A stretch of 64,000 nucleotides of DNA, from assembly GCA_965644315.1 (NCBI GenBank), contig CBFFRQ010000043.1:248001-312000 (forward strand), in the 5' to 3' direction. The notes under the pieces were generated by a model. The model saw only the letters and a list, made by a program, of their open reading frames with translations. It did not search any database and was not told the origin of the DNA. Shown here piece after piece: positions 22,001-30,957 of the stretch. Positions within the stretch are counted from its first letter, which is position 1. Each line of letters begins with the position of its first letter. Origin of the DNA: Caecitellus pseudoparvulus. Lineage: Eukaryota; Bigyra: Bicosoecida. The position numbers and the translations under genes were made by a program.

Positions 22001-25000
22001 GCCGGAACACGGCACTGGGAACACACGGCCCGGAACCAACCCTCCCCCTGCCCTGCGAAGGTGTTCACGGGGAGGGGGGCCAGGGCGGCGGTGGACAGCT
22101 GGGCGCCCAACACGCCCCGCTGGGCGGCTGAGGCGAGGGCGGTGACCAGCTCGCCGGCAGGCACGCCCACCCCCCCCGGGAGGGCACCCTCCCCCCCCAG
22201 AGCCCGGACAAGGGTGGCGGCGGGGCGCCCAGTGAGAGGGGGCCAGCTCTGCCCGGCGGGGGTGGGGGGCGTGTCCACACACCACACATCCAGGTCCAGG
22301 GTGCCTTGGTGGGCAGGGGGTGAGTCATGGGCCCATGCCCCGACCAGTGACTCCACCGCCGTCGGCTGGGCCGCCCCCGACGGCCGGGGCACCGCCCACG
22401 CCTGCACGGGGAGGGGGGGTGTCCCCCCCCACAACGGCAGGCGTACCCGCCCCCCCACCAGGGTGGACCCGCCCGCGCCGTGCGTGTACAGCGGCAGGGC
22501 GCCCCATGCCAGGACGACGCCGCCGCCGTCGAATGGGCCCATGGCCGCGCCCTCCTCCACGTCACCCTCCTCGTCCTCCCCCTCCCACGCGCCGTCGGCG
22601 GGCTCGCAGTCGCACGCGACCACCACCGCCACCAGCAGAGTCGCGGCAGGCGGCAGGTCGCACACGCGCACCCCAGCACCCCGCCACCCCGCCTGCTGGG
22701 GGGCGGCATGCAGTGGGGACCAGGGCCCATCCTGCGGGGGCGTGGGCCCATGCCGGCCGCTCCACGCCGCCTCCCCCACCCGCGCCCCCGGCAGGCACCC
22801 CTCACCCCCCATCGACAGGTACGCCGCAGGTCCACTGGAGGGGGGGGTGGCCGCGCCCCCCCCCACCGCCACAGCGCAGCGCAGGGATGCAAAGAGGCCA
22901 CCCCCGCGTGGCAGGGGGCCCTGACCCCCCCCGCCCCAGCGGGGTGCCCCCCCCAGCACCCCCCCCGCCAGCGCCGCCAAGCCCGCCAACAGGGCCTTGT
23001 CCAAGCTCAGCGCCACCCCTCGCCAGCCGACGGGGGTGGTGATGACGTGAGCAGGTCGCAGCGGCCGACACCCCTCCAGTCGCACGGCGGCGGAGCCCTT
23101 GGCCACGGCATGTGCGGCGGCACGCCGGGCGGTCAGGGCGGCGGCGGCGCCGTGGGAGGGGGGGCTGCCCCCGTCTGAGGGGGGGGTGGAGTCGGAGCCC
23201 CCCTCCCACCCCCCCTCCTCGGCGCCCCCCCCCATCTGGCTGGCCGAGTCATCCGGCAGGATGGGCTCCTCGGAGCCACGCCGGGAGGAGGTGGGCAGCG
23301 CCACGCCGGAGGGGGGTGGGCGCATGACTGCCGGGACGGTGGCGCCACCCCCCCCCGCATCGTGCATGAGGCCATCAGCACCATACGGCCCCGCAGCGGC
23401 GGTGCCGGCGGTGGAGAATGCGCCCACACCTGCGGCGCGTGCGCCCACCTCCCGCGCCTGCAGCACATACGCTGACACGCACTCCCCCAGTCGCCGCGCC
23501 AGCGCCACCAGCGCCTCAGCATCCCCGCTGGTCCACGGGTGGATGAAGCCCACATCGGACCCCGGCGCAGGGGATGCGCCACCCCCCTCCGACGGCCCCG
23601 GCGCACGCCCACGTAGGAGAGCCGCGGCCCCCTTTACAGCCGCAGGTGTCGCAGCGACGCCCACACAGGGGAAGCAGCCCTTGTCAGCCAGCACCAACAC
23701 GCCTGCCAGGACACGGCGGTCGCCCGAGGCGGGGCCGCCGTTGGCGCCCGGAGACAGGTCATTCAACCCGCCCGTGTCGCCGGCAAAGGCACCCTCGCCG
23801 GCGTCCCCACCCGCCCCCTCATCGTGGTGCGTCACGCCAGGTGTGTCATCAGCACTGAACAAGTGCCCCGGCAGTGTCGTGAACACCGGCACGTACGCCG
23901 CGTTGCGGGCGGCCGCCAGGAAGGGCAGGGCGGCGCCCTCGACGTCGGCGTCAAATTCCGCATCCGCCCCCGTGTCCCCCACCAGCGCCAGCGTGCCTGT
24001 GGACGCGACCGTGGCCAGGATGCCGTGGGGACTGAAGCTGCGCCCGACGCCCCTCAGACGCCCCACCGGCGTCACGCTGCCTGCGCCGGCACGGTGTGAG
24101 AGGGGCGGCAGACGGGCGGCACTGCCGTGCGCGGGTCCCGCACTGCCCACGTCCGCCGCCGCACCCGCGCTGACGAACGCGTTGGTGTGCTGTGCGCCGG
24201 TGAGGGCGGCGGACACCTTACGCGCCGTGGATGCGGTGAGGTGCACGGGGGCGCGGCTGGAGGGGGCGGCGCCCGTGGCCAGGACACGCTGGATGGCCAG
24301 CGCGTGCTGGCCGTCCATCTCCACAAACGCAGCGGCGCGGACGCCCCAGTGTCGCGCTGCGACGCCCACTTGCAGTTCCAGGGTGCGGAGGGGGGACACA
24401 CTCGGCCCCCCGGGCGCGCCACACGCCAGGGCGGCGAGGAGGGGCGCCTGCTCCAACGTCGCACGCGGCAGGCGGGCCAGGCGGTCCAGCAACGCAGCAG
24501 AGGGCTGGGGGGGGGGCACGCCCTCCATGGCGGCCGCCACTGCGGCGTCCGCCTCGGCCGCCCCCAGCGCATCCAGCAACACGCCACCGTGCCCCGCCCC
24601 CCCCGCGTGTGGGCCCATGTCCAGTGCGAGGGGTGGCGCGCCACACAGCGTGCCCGCCAGTGCTGCGAGGCAGCCTGCCTTGCGGGCGGCACGCACTGCA
24701 CCGGCGAAGGCGGCGTCCCCCCACAGCAGTGCGTGGGAGGGTGCTGTCTTGCGCACCTGCACCACATCCAGCACAGCGTCGGGCGTCCATGCGTTGAGGA
24801 CGAGGGCGGGGGAGGTCAGGGCGCCCGTCAGCAGGCGGTGCGACAGCGTGAACACGTGGGCCCCCGTGGGAGTCACCCAGCCGTCCAGGTGGGGGGTGGC
24901 GCCACCCAGGCCGCCAGGCATGCTGGCCCCCGCACCCCCCCACACACCCCCCCCTCCAAAGGTGTGCCCAGGCAACAACACCCCCGCCTCGGCAGGTGGG

Positions 25001-26517
25001 CCCACCACCAGGGCCGCGCCGTGGTGCGCAGCTGATGGGTCGTGGTGTGCCGCCGCGGCGGTGTCCAGTCGTTCCGTGTGCACTGCACTGCCCGTGAGCA
25101 GGAGGCAGAGGGAGGTGGACGCCTTGGGCAGGCTGGTGAGGAGTGTTCCGGGTGGCAAGAACACGTGCCGCCCCCGCCGCCCCAGCTCCGCCAGCACGCT
25201 GGCAGGCAGGCACTGCAGCAGGGGCACTTGAGCCAGCATGCTCAGCAACATGCCGTGGTCCAGGGCCTGGGGGGCAGCGAAGGGGGGGTGCGGCACGAGG
25301 GGGGTCGCCGTGTCCGACACCAGGGCCAGCGGGTCGATGGGCCCAGACCCCGCCTGGCCACCCGGCACGGCATCCCCCCCCCGCACCCCTGGGCCCAGGG
25401 CGCGCCCCAGCGCCTCCCGGGCTGTCCCCAGTGCCGCCAGGGCGTCGCTGAGGTCCCCCCGGGCGGTGGCCAGGGCTTCACGCGCCGCAGCGGCCTCACG
25501 CGAGGCGGCCTCGGCACGCGACGCAGCGTCCGACGCCGCCGCGAAACGCACCATACTGTCGGGGTCAGACGACGGCACGCCCCCCACCGCCTCCACGACG
25601 GCCTGCCTGCGCCGCAACGCAGCAGCAGCCTCCTCCTCCGGCACCTCACCCGGCGTCGCAGCCGTCACAGTGCCGTAGCCACCGTGGATGTTGGACAGGT
25701 GCAGGTTGCCAGGGGTTGCCTGGGGCATGCGCGCATCTCCCGGGCTGGCCTTGCCCGTCGTGCGCGCACGGGGCTTGGACGGCGCAGGGGCCGCTGGCGT
25801 GACGGGCGGCGCGACGCTGTCCCGCGCAGCTGCCTCGGGGCCCCGCGGTGCACGCCACGCGATGGACAGCGCCTCAGCCTGGGAACTGGACGTGGCCTGT
25901 GCGTACAGGGCCTGCACTTGCCGCATTTGCGCGTCGCTCAGCGCGACGCCAGACCCTCCAGCTGTGCCGTGGGCCACCCCTTCAACCGTTGCAAGTTCCG
26001 CAGGCGCCGTGGGCGGGTCTGCCTGGCTTGGGGGTGCAGTGGCCACGGGCGGCGCACGATGCTGGGGCGCATGTTGCACAGTTCGCATGGACCTGTCACT
26101 GGCCTGCCCTGGAGAGGGCGGCGTGGACCCCACAGTGCGGGACGGCGGCACGGCTGGCCTTGAAGCGCCGCTTGACCCCGCAGGCCGCCCACCTCGCCGG
26201 GGAGCCCCGCCCCGGGCCTGGCCGCTGGGCGCGCCACGAGCACTCTCACCTCGCGAGGGGCGGGCCCCACTTCGGTGCGCTGTGCCTCGTGGGCCGCCCG
26301 TGGCGCCGGGCGGGCCTGGCGTGGACGACGGCTGGGTTGACGGCCCCTCACCCTCAGCCCGCCGACGCACAGGGCGCACAGAGGGCGAAATACGCGAACG
26401 AGAGACGACGCGGCCAGTGGGCACTGCAGCTCCACCGCGTCTGCCTCGGGAGGGCGTGCCCCGGGGACCCCCACGCCCCCGTGCCGGGTGGGCGCCGCCA
26501 CGGGAGCTGCCAGGCAT
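19081..26517 (-). CDS. Giant PI3K-like protein: cNMP-binding-like, GAF-like, C2, helical and degenerate kinase domains
   Basis: One uninterrupted 2478-aa ORF from a true ATG. Residues 1-400 are disordered and RG/Pro-rich. About 418-580 resembles a cyclic-nucleotide-binding fold ('MLAQVPLLQCLPASVLAELG', later 'LPGHTFGGGGVWG') without the usual Glu/Arg phosphate-binding residues. About 705-960 is GAF-like. About 1170-1425 resembles the PI3K C2 domain ('GVRVCDLPPAATLLVAVVVA', 'GALPLYTHGAG...LVGGRVRLPLW'). About 1640-1850 resembles the PIK helical domain ('IWACRGELAPHVEALPLLL', 'ELTPWLLPLVFAAVRSS'). About 2118-2478 follows the PI3/4-kinase fold ('LRNTVGALMAQAAASIWRRAGLSL', split across the adenine-pocket region). 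The catalytic GDRHxDN loop reads GLAPAAPGR, the metal-binding DFG is absent (HLSQSAWADEG), and the ATP-lysine strand lacks Lys. Inferred: pseudokinase scaffold. Domain limits are approximate. Confidence 0.6.
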   Translation of the reverse strand: MPGSSRGGAHPARGRGGPRGTPSRGRRGGAAVPTGRVVSRSRISPSVRPVRRRAEGEGPSTQPSSTPGPPGATGGPRGTAHRSGARPSRGESARGAPSGQARGGAPRRGGRPAGSSGASRPAVPPSRTVGSTPPSPGQASDRSMRTVQHAPQHRAPPVATAPPSQADPPTAPAELATVEGVAHGTAGGSGVALSDAQMRQVQALYAQATSSSQAEALSIAWRAPRGPEAAARDSVAPPVTPAAPAPSKPRARTTGKASPGDARMPQATPGNLHLSNIHGGYGTVTAATPGEVPEEEAAAALRRRQAVVEAVGGVPSSDPDSMVRFAAASDAASRAEAASREAAAAREALATARGDLSDALAALGTAREALGRALGPGVRGGDAVPGGQAGSGPIDPLALVSDTATPLVPHPPFAAPQALDHGMLLSMLAQVPLLQCLPASVLAELGRRGRHVFLPPGTLLTSLPKASTSLCLLLTGSAVHTERLDTAAAAHHDPSAAHHGAALVVGPPAEAGVLLPGHTFGGGGVWGGAGASMPGGLGGATPHLDGWVTPTGAHVFTLSHRLLTGALTSPALVLNAWTPDAVLDVVQVRKTAPSHALLWGDAAFAGAVRAARKAGCLAALAGTLCGAPPLALDMGPHAGGAGHGGVLLDALGAAEADAAVAAAMEGVPPPQPSAALLDRLARLPRATLEQAPLLAALACGAPGGPSVSPLRTLELQVGVAARHWGVRAAAFVEMDGQHALAIQRVLATGAAPSSRAPVHLTASTARKVSAALTGAQHTNAFVSAGAAADVGSAGPAHGSAARLPPLSHRAGAGSVTPVGRLRGVGRSFSPHGILATVASTGTLALVGDTGADAEFDADVEGAALPFLAAARNAAYVPVFTTLPGHLFSADDTPGVTHHDEGAGGDAGEGAFAGDTGGLNDLSPGANGGPASGDRRVLAGVLVLADKGCFPCVGVAATPAAVKGAAALLRGRAPGPSEGGGASPAPGSDVGFIHPWTSGDAEALVALARRLGECVSAYVLQAREVGARAAGVGAFSTAGTAAAGPYGADGLMHDAGGGGATVPAVMRPPPSGVALPTSSRRGSEEPILPDDSASQMGGGAEEGGWEGGSDSTPPSDGGSPPSHGAAAALTARRAAAHAVAKGSAAVRLEGCRPLRPAHVITTPVGWRGVALSLDKALLAGLAALAGGVLGGAPRWGGGGQGPLPRGGGLFASLRCAVAVGGGAATPPSSGPAAYLSMGGEGCLPGARVGEAAWSGRHGPTPPQDGPWSPLHAAPQQAGWRGAGVRVCDLPPAATLLVAVVVACDCEPADGAWEGEDEEGDVEEGAAMGPFDGGGVVLAWGALPLYTHGAGGSTLVGGRVRLPLWGGTPPLPVQAWAVPRPSGAAQPTAVESLVGAWAHDSPPAHQGTLDLDVWCVDTPPTPAGQSWPPLTGRPAATLVRALGGEGALPGGVGVPAGELVTALASAAQRGVLGAQLSTAALAPLPVNTFAGQGEGWFRAVCSQCRVPAFMLAPPGAAAESSHLEATQAALLARGGGLLSAAGGLSPPSGSGGDAAPTDLTAPPSTRDALPPPATGVYVFPAPPLPALVAATGATSREAGFVAALLRTVRCGGAGEGGGPTPPAFHPSALPGVFTPAAGGAPTSGLTPRLCLLIWACRGELAPHVEALPLLLRAAGGVAASPFNTPAHAHALSQVSALAPSATLAPSLAFLPPSHRPSALSAATSPMTSPALAPAAVAGEVGALLAAHAPLPTSVAVALLVDPPLAAWGGGGAVHAAAVAALAAAPPHELTPWLLPLVFAAVRSSAGAALCAPPPHTPALADTPLTRWLLATSAAHPATVAWHVAWGALVLQSAPPSTAGVPPRVFAAAAGVFCAALLATLPAAFTPLLAHCVVGCSNLTTAAAAALAPSATSPDARGTLAAMGGGGTSTSRRTLALSAVPLPPALRLPLLPPPLSTPSTWYATTAARAMDSAAAALGGSSAIAEHLLRAGGDAPPPPPDTAPEAGEDVSHALHTAFAPLGLFPPEEAGGGPTPHHRPLSGVGGVVAPHGALVAGEALPSTGLPQGGLPVARLEPQGSAVGGVEGAPEGPAPMLELALAPPPPHTSQSSGSGPRPLRPLGGHWRLSLALVTPPHGGPAELAVPRSVLRNTVGALMAQAAASIWRRAGLSLGDLAVPVVPLLLPGLGEGGTGGGDTPLARFTSPSMWGGVGTSGVPRTLAGGTLAHPSATALSQLLGVPHSDVQGVGAGYGSGTLQRWLMQALFNRVAGESGAGGGPTSAADGVASDDEGDATAGAFDAIIRHFAASLGGLLATSWLLGLAPAAPGRLQLAPSGHLSQSAWADEGYAAKAPVDTAPLLHDPAGSEVDGQGSTPPPGRFASRALCGELLAVLGQRQAARGAGHLSAPAAGCLQQAVDALMALRSAAGELAALYGAWGTATGALHAGVSESVAGLRCRLLVHLADDAARAAFTQQVHFAMHLDA

Positions 26518-26909
26518 GCCGCTGCCGTGCTGTGCGCAAGGCCTGCAGCTGAAGCAGCCGTGGAAACGGGACTAGCGCGCTGCACGACACCCTGGAATGT
26601 GGAAGAGAACACGGTTCTCCAGTGGAGGAAAGTTTGTTTTGCAAGTTCCCTCTTCAGTGCCTGCAGGCCGCCCACGCTTGCAGCGTAGGCACGCAGCGTG
26701 AAACGCCCGACTGAAACGCCGGGCACCTTCCCACCTGCAGCGCCAACGGAGTCCCTACACACCCAATGCATTTCCACAGACACATCCAGCACCACAGTGA
26801 ACACCCCACACCATCCAGCTGCACGCGCTGCCTGCCTGCACACTCCCTGTGCGCGCCACCCTCCCACGCCTGCCAGTAGTAGCTGCTGCACACACACGCA
26901 CGCATCACC
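26518..26909. other. Divergent intergenic region between the PI3K-like gene and COX5B
   Basis: 392 bases holding the 5' UTRs and promoters of two divergent genes. No other gene is visible. Confidence 0.5.
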
Positions 26910-27855
26910 ATGCTTGCCCGCGTCGCTGCCCGCGCCGTCGCCGCTGCCGGCCGTGCTGCCCAGCCCCGTGCCTGGTCTGCCTGTGCTGGTGCGTTGCCTG
27001 TCAGCCCCCCACCCGCTGCACGCTGGCCCCTGCACCGCCGCGCAGCGGGTGCCAGCTGATGCTGCGCGGCGCCGCCACTGCCCAGCTCGCTGGCGGCACG
27101 CACTCGGGACCCCCCTGCGCGCCCCTGTGCAGCCATGTCCACTCAGGCCCCCATTGATCCTTCAGAGGGCCACATTCACGGCGAGCGTGAGGGCCTCACC
27201 GGTACGTGCCTCGGCGCCGCTCACCCTGAAAAGCCGCACTCCCGCCGGGCCTCTCCGTGCGCCCTGTGCTGGAGCAGCGGCCGCCATGGCGCGGGACGGG
27301 CCATGAACGCGCGCAAGAGTTGTTTTCCTTGCCTCTCTGTGCCACACTGTGCCGTCAATGGCCGTGTGTGGGTCTGCCTTGATGGCGTCTTGATGGAGGT
27401 GTGCGGAACTGGAAGTGCACAGGCTCACGCTCGCCACCGCGCCCTCCCCCCCCGCAGGCATCGCCCGCAAGGAGGAGCTGGCCAAGCTGGCGCAGGGCGA
27501 GGACTTCGACCTGTTCGACCGTGACGCCACCGCGTTCTTCGACGAGGGCACCAAGGAGAACCCCATCGTCATCCTGTCCAACGAGCCCACTCGCATCGTC
27601 GGCATGTCCCTGGAGGTGAGCGCCCCCCCCCCCCACGCACGCACGCACGCACACACACCCTCCCCACGCGCCGCCCGCTCTGGCCCTGCCCAGGACGACG
27701 CCTTTGTGCGTTTCTTCATCCTGCGCGAGGGTGCGATCTTCCGGGACCCCCTGTACAACAACCACTTCGTGTTGAAGGTGGTGGATGACTCCCTCGTGGA
27801 CCAGCAGCTGGAGGCCCTGGACAAGGAGATGGGCGACGTCAAGCCTGGCGTGTAA
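26910..27855 (+). CDS. COX5B: Cytochrome c oxidase subunit Vb/COX4 homologue lacking the zinc-binding cysteines
   Basis: Exons 26910-26988, 27133-27201, 27458-27615, 27694-27855 (introns of 144, 256 and 78 nt; donors GTGCGT, GTACGT, GTGAGC), 155 aa. The N-terminus, MLARVAARAVAAAGRAAQPR, is a textbook mitochondrial presequence. 'IARKEELAKLAQGEDFDLF', 'KENPIVIL', 'RIVGMSLEDD', 'VRFFILREG' and 'NNHFVLKVV' align with the COX5B/Cox4 pattern: 'REDPVLVPS', 'RIVGCxCEED', 'VWFxLxxGExxxCPxCGxxFKL'. All four zinc cysteines are replaced (GCxC reads GMSL; CPxC reads RDPL). Family role: nuclear-encoded peripheral subunit of complex IV on the matrix side. It is single-copy in this window and divergent from the PI3K-like gene. 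Stop TAA is followed 32 nt later by an AATGCA word. The call depends on motif alignment by eye, but the rebuilt protein fits the family in length and order. Confidence 0.75.
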
Positions 27856-28048
27856 ACGGCGCGCCGGGCCCCCCCCAATGCACCGCTGTCACGCACGGCC
27901 CACTCACACCCTCACGGCCACATTTGCGACACGCGCACCAACACGCACACCAGACTCCAGGGCGCTGTGCAGCTGCGGCGTGGTCCGAGTCCAGCCCTGC
28001 AAGCTGCCGCCCCGCTGGCTGGCGCCCCAGATTCGCCGGGAGTTCTGT

Positions 28049-28057
28049 TGCGGAAAT
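28049..28057 (+). promoter_or_regulatory. TGCGGAAAT word just upstream of a start codon
   Basis: One of at least eight exact copies of this word in the window. Here it ends 8 nt before the SLC19 ATG, in the context TGCGGAAATCGGTACCCATG. A similar context, TGCGGAAATTGGTGCGCAC then ATG, occurs at 45234. The role is unknown. Confidence 0.3.
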
Positions 28058-28065
28058 CGGTACCC

Positions 28066-29676
28066 ATGACCACCGTCCAACCGCCAGCGCCTCGCACGCT
28101 GCTGGCTGCGACGTGCGTCCTGCAGTTCCTCGTCTGGTTCAAGCCCAGCCAGCAGTACTTCATCCCAGTCGTCTCCGACTGGTTCCACGTGTCAGTGGAG
28201 GACGTCACGGGCGTTCTGTTTGTGCACTCGCTGTATGCGCCTTTCCTCGTTTTTCCGCTTCTGACGGCAGCCTACCGTTTCGGCGGCTACGCCACAGCCC
28301 TCTCCCTCACCACGGCGGCGGCTGCAGCCAGCCCTGCCCTCATCATCTTCGGCGCGCCACACTTCACGGCGGCAGTGCTGTCCCAGTGGACGTGGGCACT
28401 GCACTTCGCAGCGCTCTTCGCAACGGTGGGCATGCTGTACTCCTGGCTGCCACCCGCCTGGTACCTGCCCGCCGCCGCCGCCAACACCGCCACCATGCTG
28501 GCCGCGTCCACCGCCTCCTCGGCAGTGGGCCTCACCATGGCCCACGCCCAAACTCACACGCTGGGCCTGACCTTCTACGGCACACTGGCGTCGGCGTTGG
28601 CGGGCTGTGCGTGGCTGGGGGTGGCGCTGGGGGCGGGGTGGCTGCCCCCCCCCTCCGCTCAGCCCATGCCCCCCCTGCCCTGCCTCTCCCGCCCCCGCCG
28701 CGCCCCTGGCGCCACCGCGCCGCTGCTGGGCCCACCCCCCCTCGCAGTGGCCCCAGCACCTGGCGGTGGGCCCACCTCCGTTCAGGCCCCCCCCGCACCC
28801 TGCCGCCCCCCCCCCGCCATGCACGCTCTGCTCACCGTGCCCCGCATCTGGCGGTGGGTGGTGCCAGCCTTCATGATGCGTGCCGTGCACACCCTCGTCA
28901 TTGAACTCTGGCCCGCCCTGGTAGCCACACACTACCCCAACCTGCAGCTGTGGAATGGGGCGGTGGGGCTCGCTGCACACGTCGCCGCCGCCGCAGCAGT
29001 GGGCATGGCCACACGTGTGCAAGCCCTGCGCTCCACGCGTGTAACGCAGTACGTCGTGGTCGCTGCGACCGCCGCCGCCGCAGTGCTGCTGCTGCTGTTG
29101 GGGTGGGCCCTGCACGCCGGGCTGCCAGCCACACCAGGCCTGCTCACCCTGGCGACACTGGTGACGGGGCACAACCTGGCTGCGGAAATTGCCCTCGCCA
29201 TCGCCTCTGCCGCCACAGCGCGTGAGGTGTTCCGCGTGCTGCTAGCAGGGGGCCAGGTGGCGCAGGGTGGGGCTGACGGCAGCAACAGCATCATTGGCGC
29301 CATGGGTGGTGGGCAGTGGGCGCTGGTGCTGGGCATGCAGGCCTTGCTGGCTGAGGCGTGGCAGTTGGCGGTGCAGTTCACCCTGTGGCCGCGGGGCGTG
29401 TGGCCGCTGCCCGTCAACCCATGGGCACTGCACCTCACCTACACCCAGCAGTTCATGGGGCTGGGCGCTTTCGCAGGCATGGCCGCCGTCATGGCCCTCT
29501 GCCTGCACGGCACGCCTCTGGAATTGCTGGCCCTGCGCACGGGAGGTTGCTGCTGCTGCCGCCCTCAGTCCGCACAGGAAGAGCCCGGCACGCCGCCGGC
29601 GCAGGTGCGGAAATCGCTCCTGCAAGACGCCCTCTGCCCCGGCGCCTGGGTGTGGTTCGCGCAGGGGTGGAAGTGA
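28066..29676 (+). CDS. SLC19-type folate/thiamine carrier
   Basis: Single-exon membrane protein, 536 aa from ATG 28066; an in-frame ATG at 27967 would add 33 residues. Near the N-terminus 'LQFLVWFKPSQQYFIPVV' matches the SLC19 signature 'YGFFKEFRPSEPFLTPYL'. About 10-12 hydrophobic segments follow, interrupted by a Pro-rich cytoplasmic loop at about residues 195-245. The second half contains 'VIELWPALVATHYPNLQLWNG' in the position of the SLC19 'Y.Q..W......YNGxVEA' region. SLC19 members are secondary carriers for reduced folates or thiamine at the plasma membrane; the substrate cannot be decided here. A TGCGGAAAT word ends 8 nt before the ATG. The 3' end is convergent with the UPF0193-like gene, with only 7 bp between stop codons. 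Confidence 0.75.
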   Translation: MTTVQPPAPRTLLAATCVLQFLVWFKPSQQYFIPVVSDWFHVSVEDVTGVLFVHSLYAPFLVFPLLTAAYRFGGYATALSLTTAAAAASPALIIFGAPHFTAAVLSQWTWALHFAALFATVGMLYSWLPPAWYLPAAAANTATMLAASTASSAVGLTMAHAQTHTLGLTFYGTLASALAGCAWLGVALGAGWLPPPSAQPMPPLPCLSRPRRAPGATAPLLGPPPLAVAPAPGGGPTSVQAPPAPCRPPPAMHALLTVPRIWRWVVPAFMMRAVHTLVIELWPALVATHYPNLQLWNGAVGLAAHVAAAAAVGMATRVQALRSTRVTQYVVVAATAAAAVLLLLLGWALHAGLPATPGLLTLATLVTGHNLAAEIALAIASAATAREVFRVLLAGGQVAQGGADGSNSIIGAMGGGQWALVLGMQALLAEAWQLAVQFTLWPRGVWPLPVNPWALHLTYTQQFMGLGAFAGMAAVMALCLHGTPLELLALRTGGCCCCRPQSAQEEPGTPPAQVRKSLLQDALCPGAWVWFAQGWK

Positions 29677-29677
29677 A

Positions 29678-29685
29678 ATGCATTC
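29678..29685. terminator. AATGCATT palindrome between convergent stops
   Basis: The palindrome begins two bases after the SLC19 stop and runs into the stop codon of the minus-strand neighbour (29684-29686). It is the tightest of the convergent gene ends carrying this word. Function inferred from position. Confidence 0.4.
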
Positions 29686-30676
29686 ATCCGTGTGCCTGCG
29701 TCAGCCCTCGCAGCCGTGCCTTCTCCTCCCGCATCAAGCCGTCCAGCCGCTGCATGTCGCCGACCTTGCTGCGAATGGCCTGCAACGCAGCAGCCACCTC
29801 GGAAGCGCCACGCTCCGCAGCGCCGGCGTCACCTGCCGCCGCGTCCACCCTGCGCTGGGCTGCGCGCAGCGTGGCTTCTTCCTCCGCCAGTTCTCGTGTG
29901 ATGGCGTTGAACATGCTGCGCATTTCCCGCAGCTCTGCGGAGTCAGGGCCTGCCGTGGGACTGTGCGGCGCACTGCCCGCCTTGCGCCGGCGGTGGGACG
30001 CTGCTGCGGATGACGACATGACACTGAGGGGAATGTTCCCGGAAATGGGCGCTGCAGTCAGCTCCTCAGGCAGCGCCTTGCCCCCCTTCAGGCTGTTGAT
30101 GGCTTGCAGGCGCCGCTTGTTGGCTTCCGTTGACACGGGCTTCGTCAGGGGCGCCGCGATACGGTCAGCCGTTGCCGCAGCCGCGGCCTCACGTGCGGCA
30201 ATGGCACCCTGCCCTCGCCGACGAATGGGCAGTGCGTCAATGGCTGCCACGTGAGTGCGCTGTGAGGGAGGGGGAAGGGGGGCTGCGTGCGGAAATTGAC
30301 TCCCCACCCAACGCAACCGCGGGCAAACGCACCTTGGGGCGCCCCACCACAGGCACGCGCACTGCCGCTGCCTCTGCATGGTCAATTCGCTGTTCTCGTG
30401 CGTCCACGCCCACCTTGCCCCCCGCAGGGATGAACTTGTCGGGAGCCTGCCATGCCTTCGTCTTGGGCTTGGGCACCGCCACCGTGGGAGCTGTGCTGCG
30501 ACTGTACACCTTGCGCAGCAGCGCACCCGCAGGCGTCCCCTCGAACTGCGAAAGCAACTAGGACAAGTGCTTCACAGTGGGCCCTTCGCGTGGGCGCACT
30601 GCCACCGCACCTCTCGCCACACTTGGCTCTTGTTGGCAGGCTCTGGCCGGCCAGGCAGGCGCCGCCTCGCTGCCAT
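29684..30676 (-). CDS. UPF0193 (C22orf23-like) coiled-coil protein, probable cilium-associated
   Basis: Spliced as complement(29684-30259, 30333-30545, 30611-30676), introns 73 and 65 nt, phase 0, 284 aa. ATG 30676 is the first Met of a short exon that joins in frame: 'KSQVWRE|FEGTPAGALLRKVYSRST'. The N-terminal 'TPAGALLRKVYSRST' resembles the 'TPGTxELLRxMMKESKLT' start of UPF0193 proteins. 'ANKRRLQAINSLKGGKALPEE' resembles their internal 'ERLQNIxATGK' block. The C-terminal ~80 residues form a helical segment 'ELREMRSMFNAITRELAEEE' followed by 'EVAAALQAIRSKVGDMQRLD', like the UPF0193 C-terminus. Function of the family is poorly known, and its distribution follows ciliated organisms. The assignment is by pattern and should be checked. 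Confidence 0.5.
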
Positions 30677-30957
30677 GTGCCGTCACCCTCTCGCCGCCGC
30701 CTGCAACAGACAAGACCCTGCAGCTGCAGGCGTGCTGCAAAAGAAAACACACCCTGCACTCCTCTCGCTATGCCTCTGCGCGGCACCTTGCCGTCTCGCC
30801 CACTCTCTGACCTCGCCGAGGCTGTCGTCGGCTCCTGCGGAATCTGGCAGTCGCTCCGCACTGCAACGCAGCCGCGCGATACCCGGAGCGCCGGCCTCTC
30901 GCCCCGCCTCGACACCAGCACAACGCCCCAGCCAAATAAACACTGCCTCAGGCGAGC

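Noticed and set aside
20854-25231. Long plus-strand ORFs (425 and 710 aa) opposite the PI3K-like gene
   Set aside because: Pure Gly/Arg/Pro composition and no motifs; the minus-strand frame shows domain-like conservation over its whole length.
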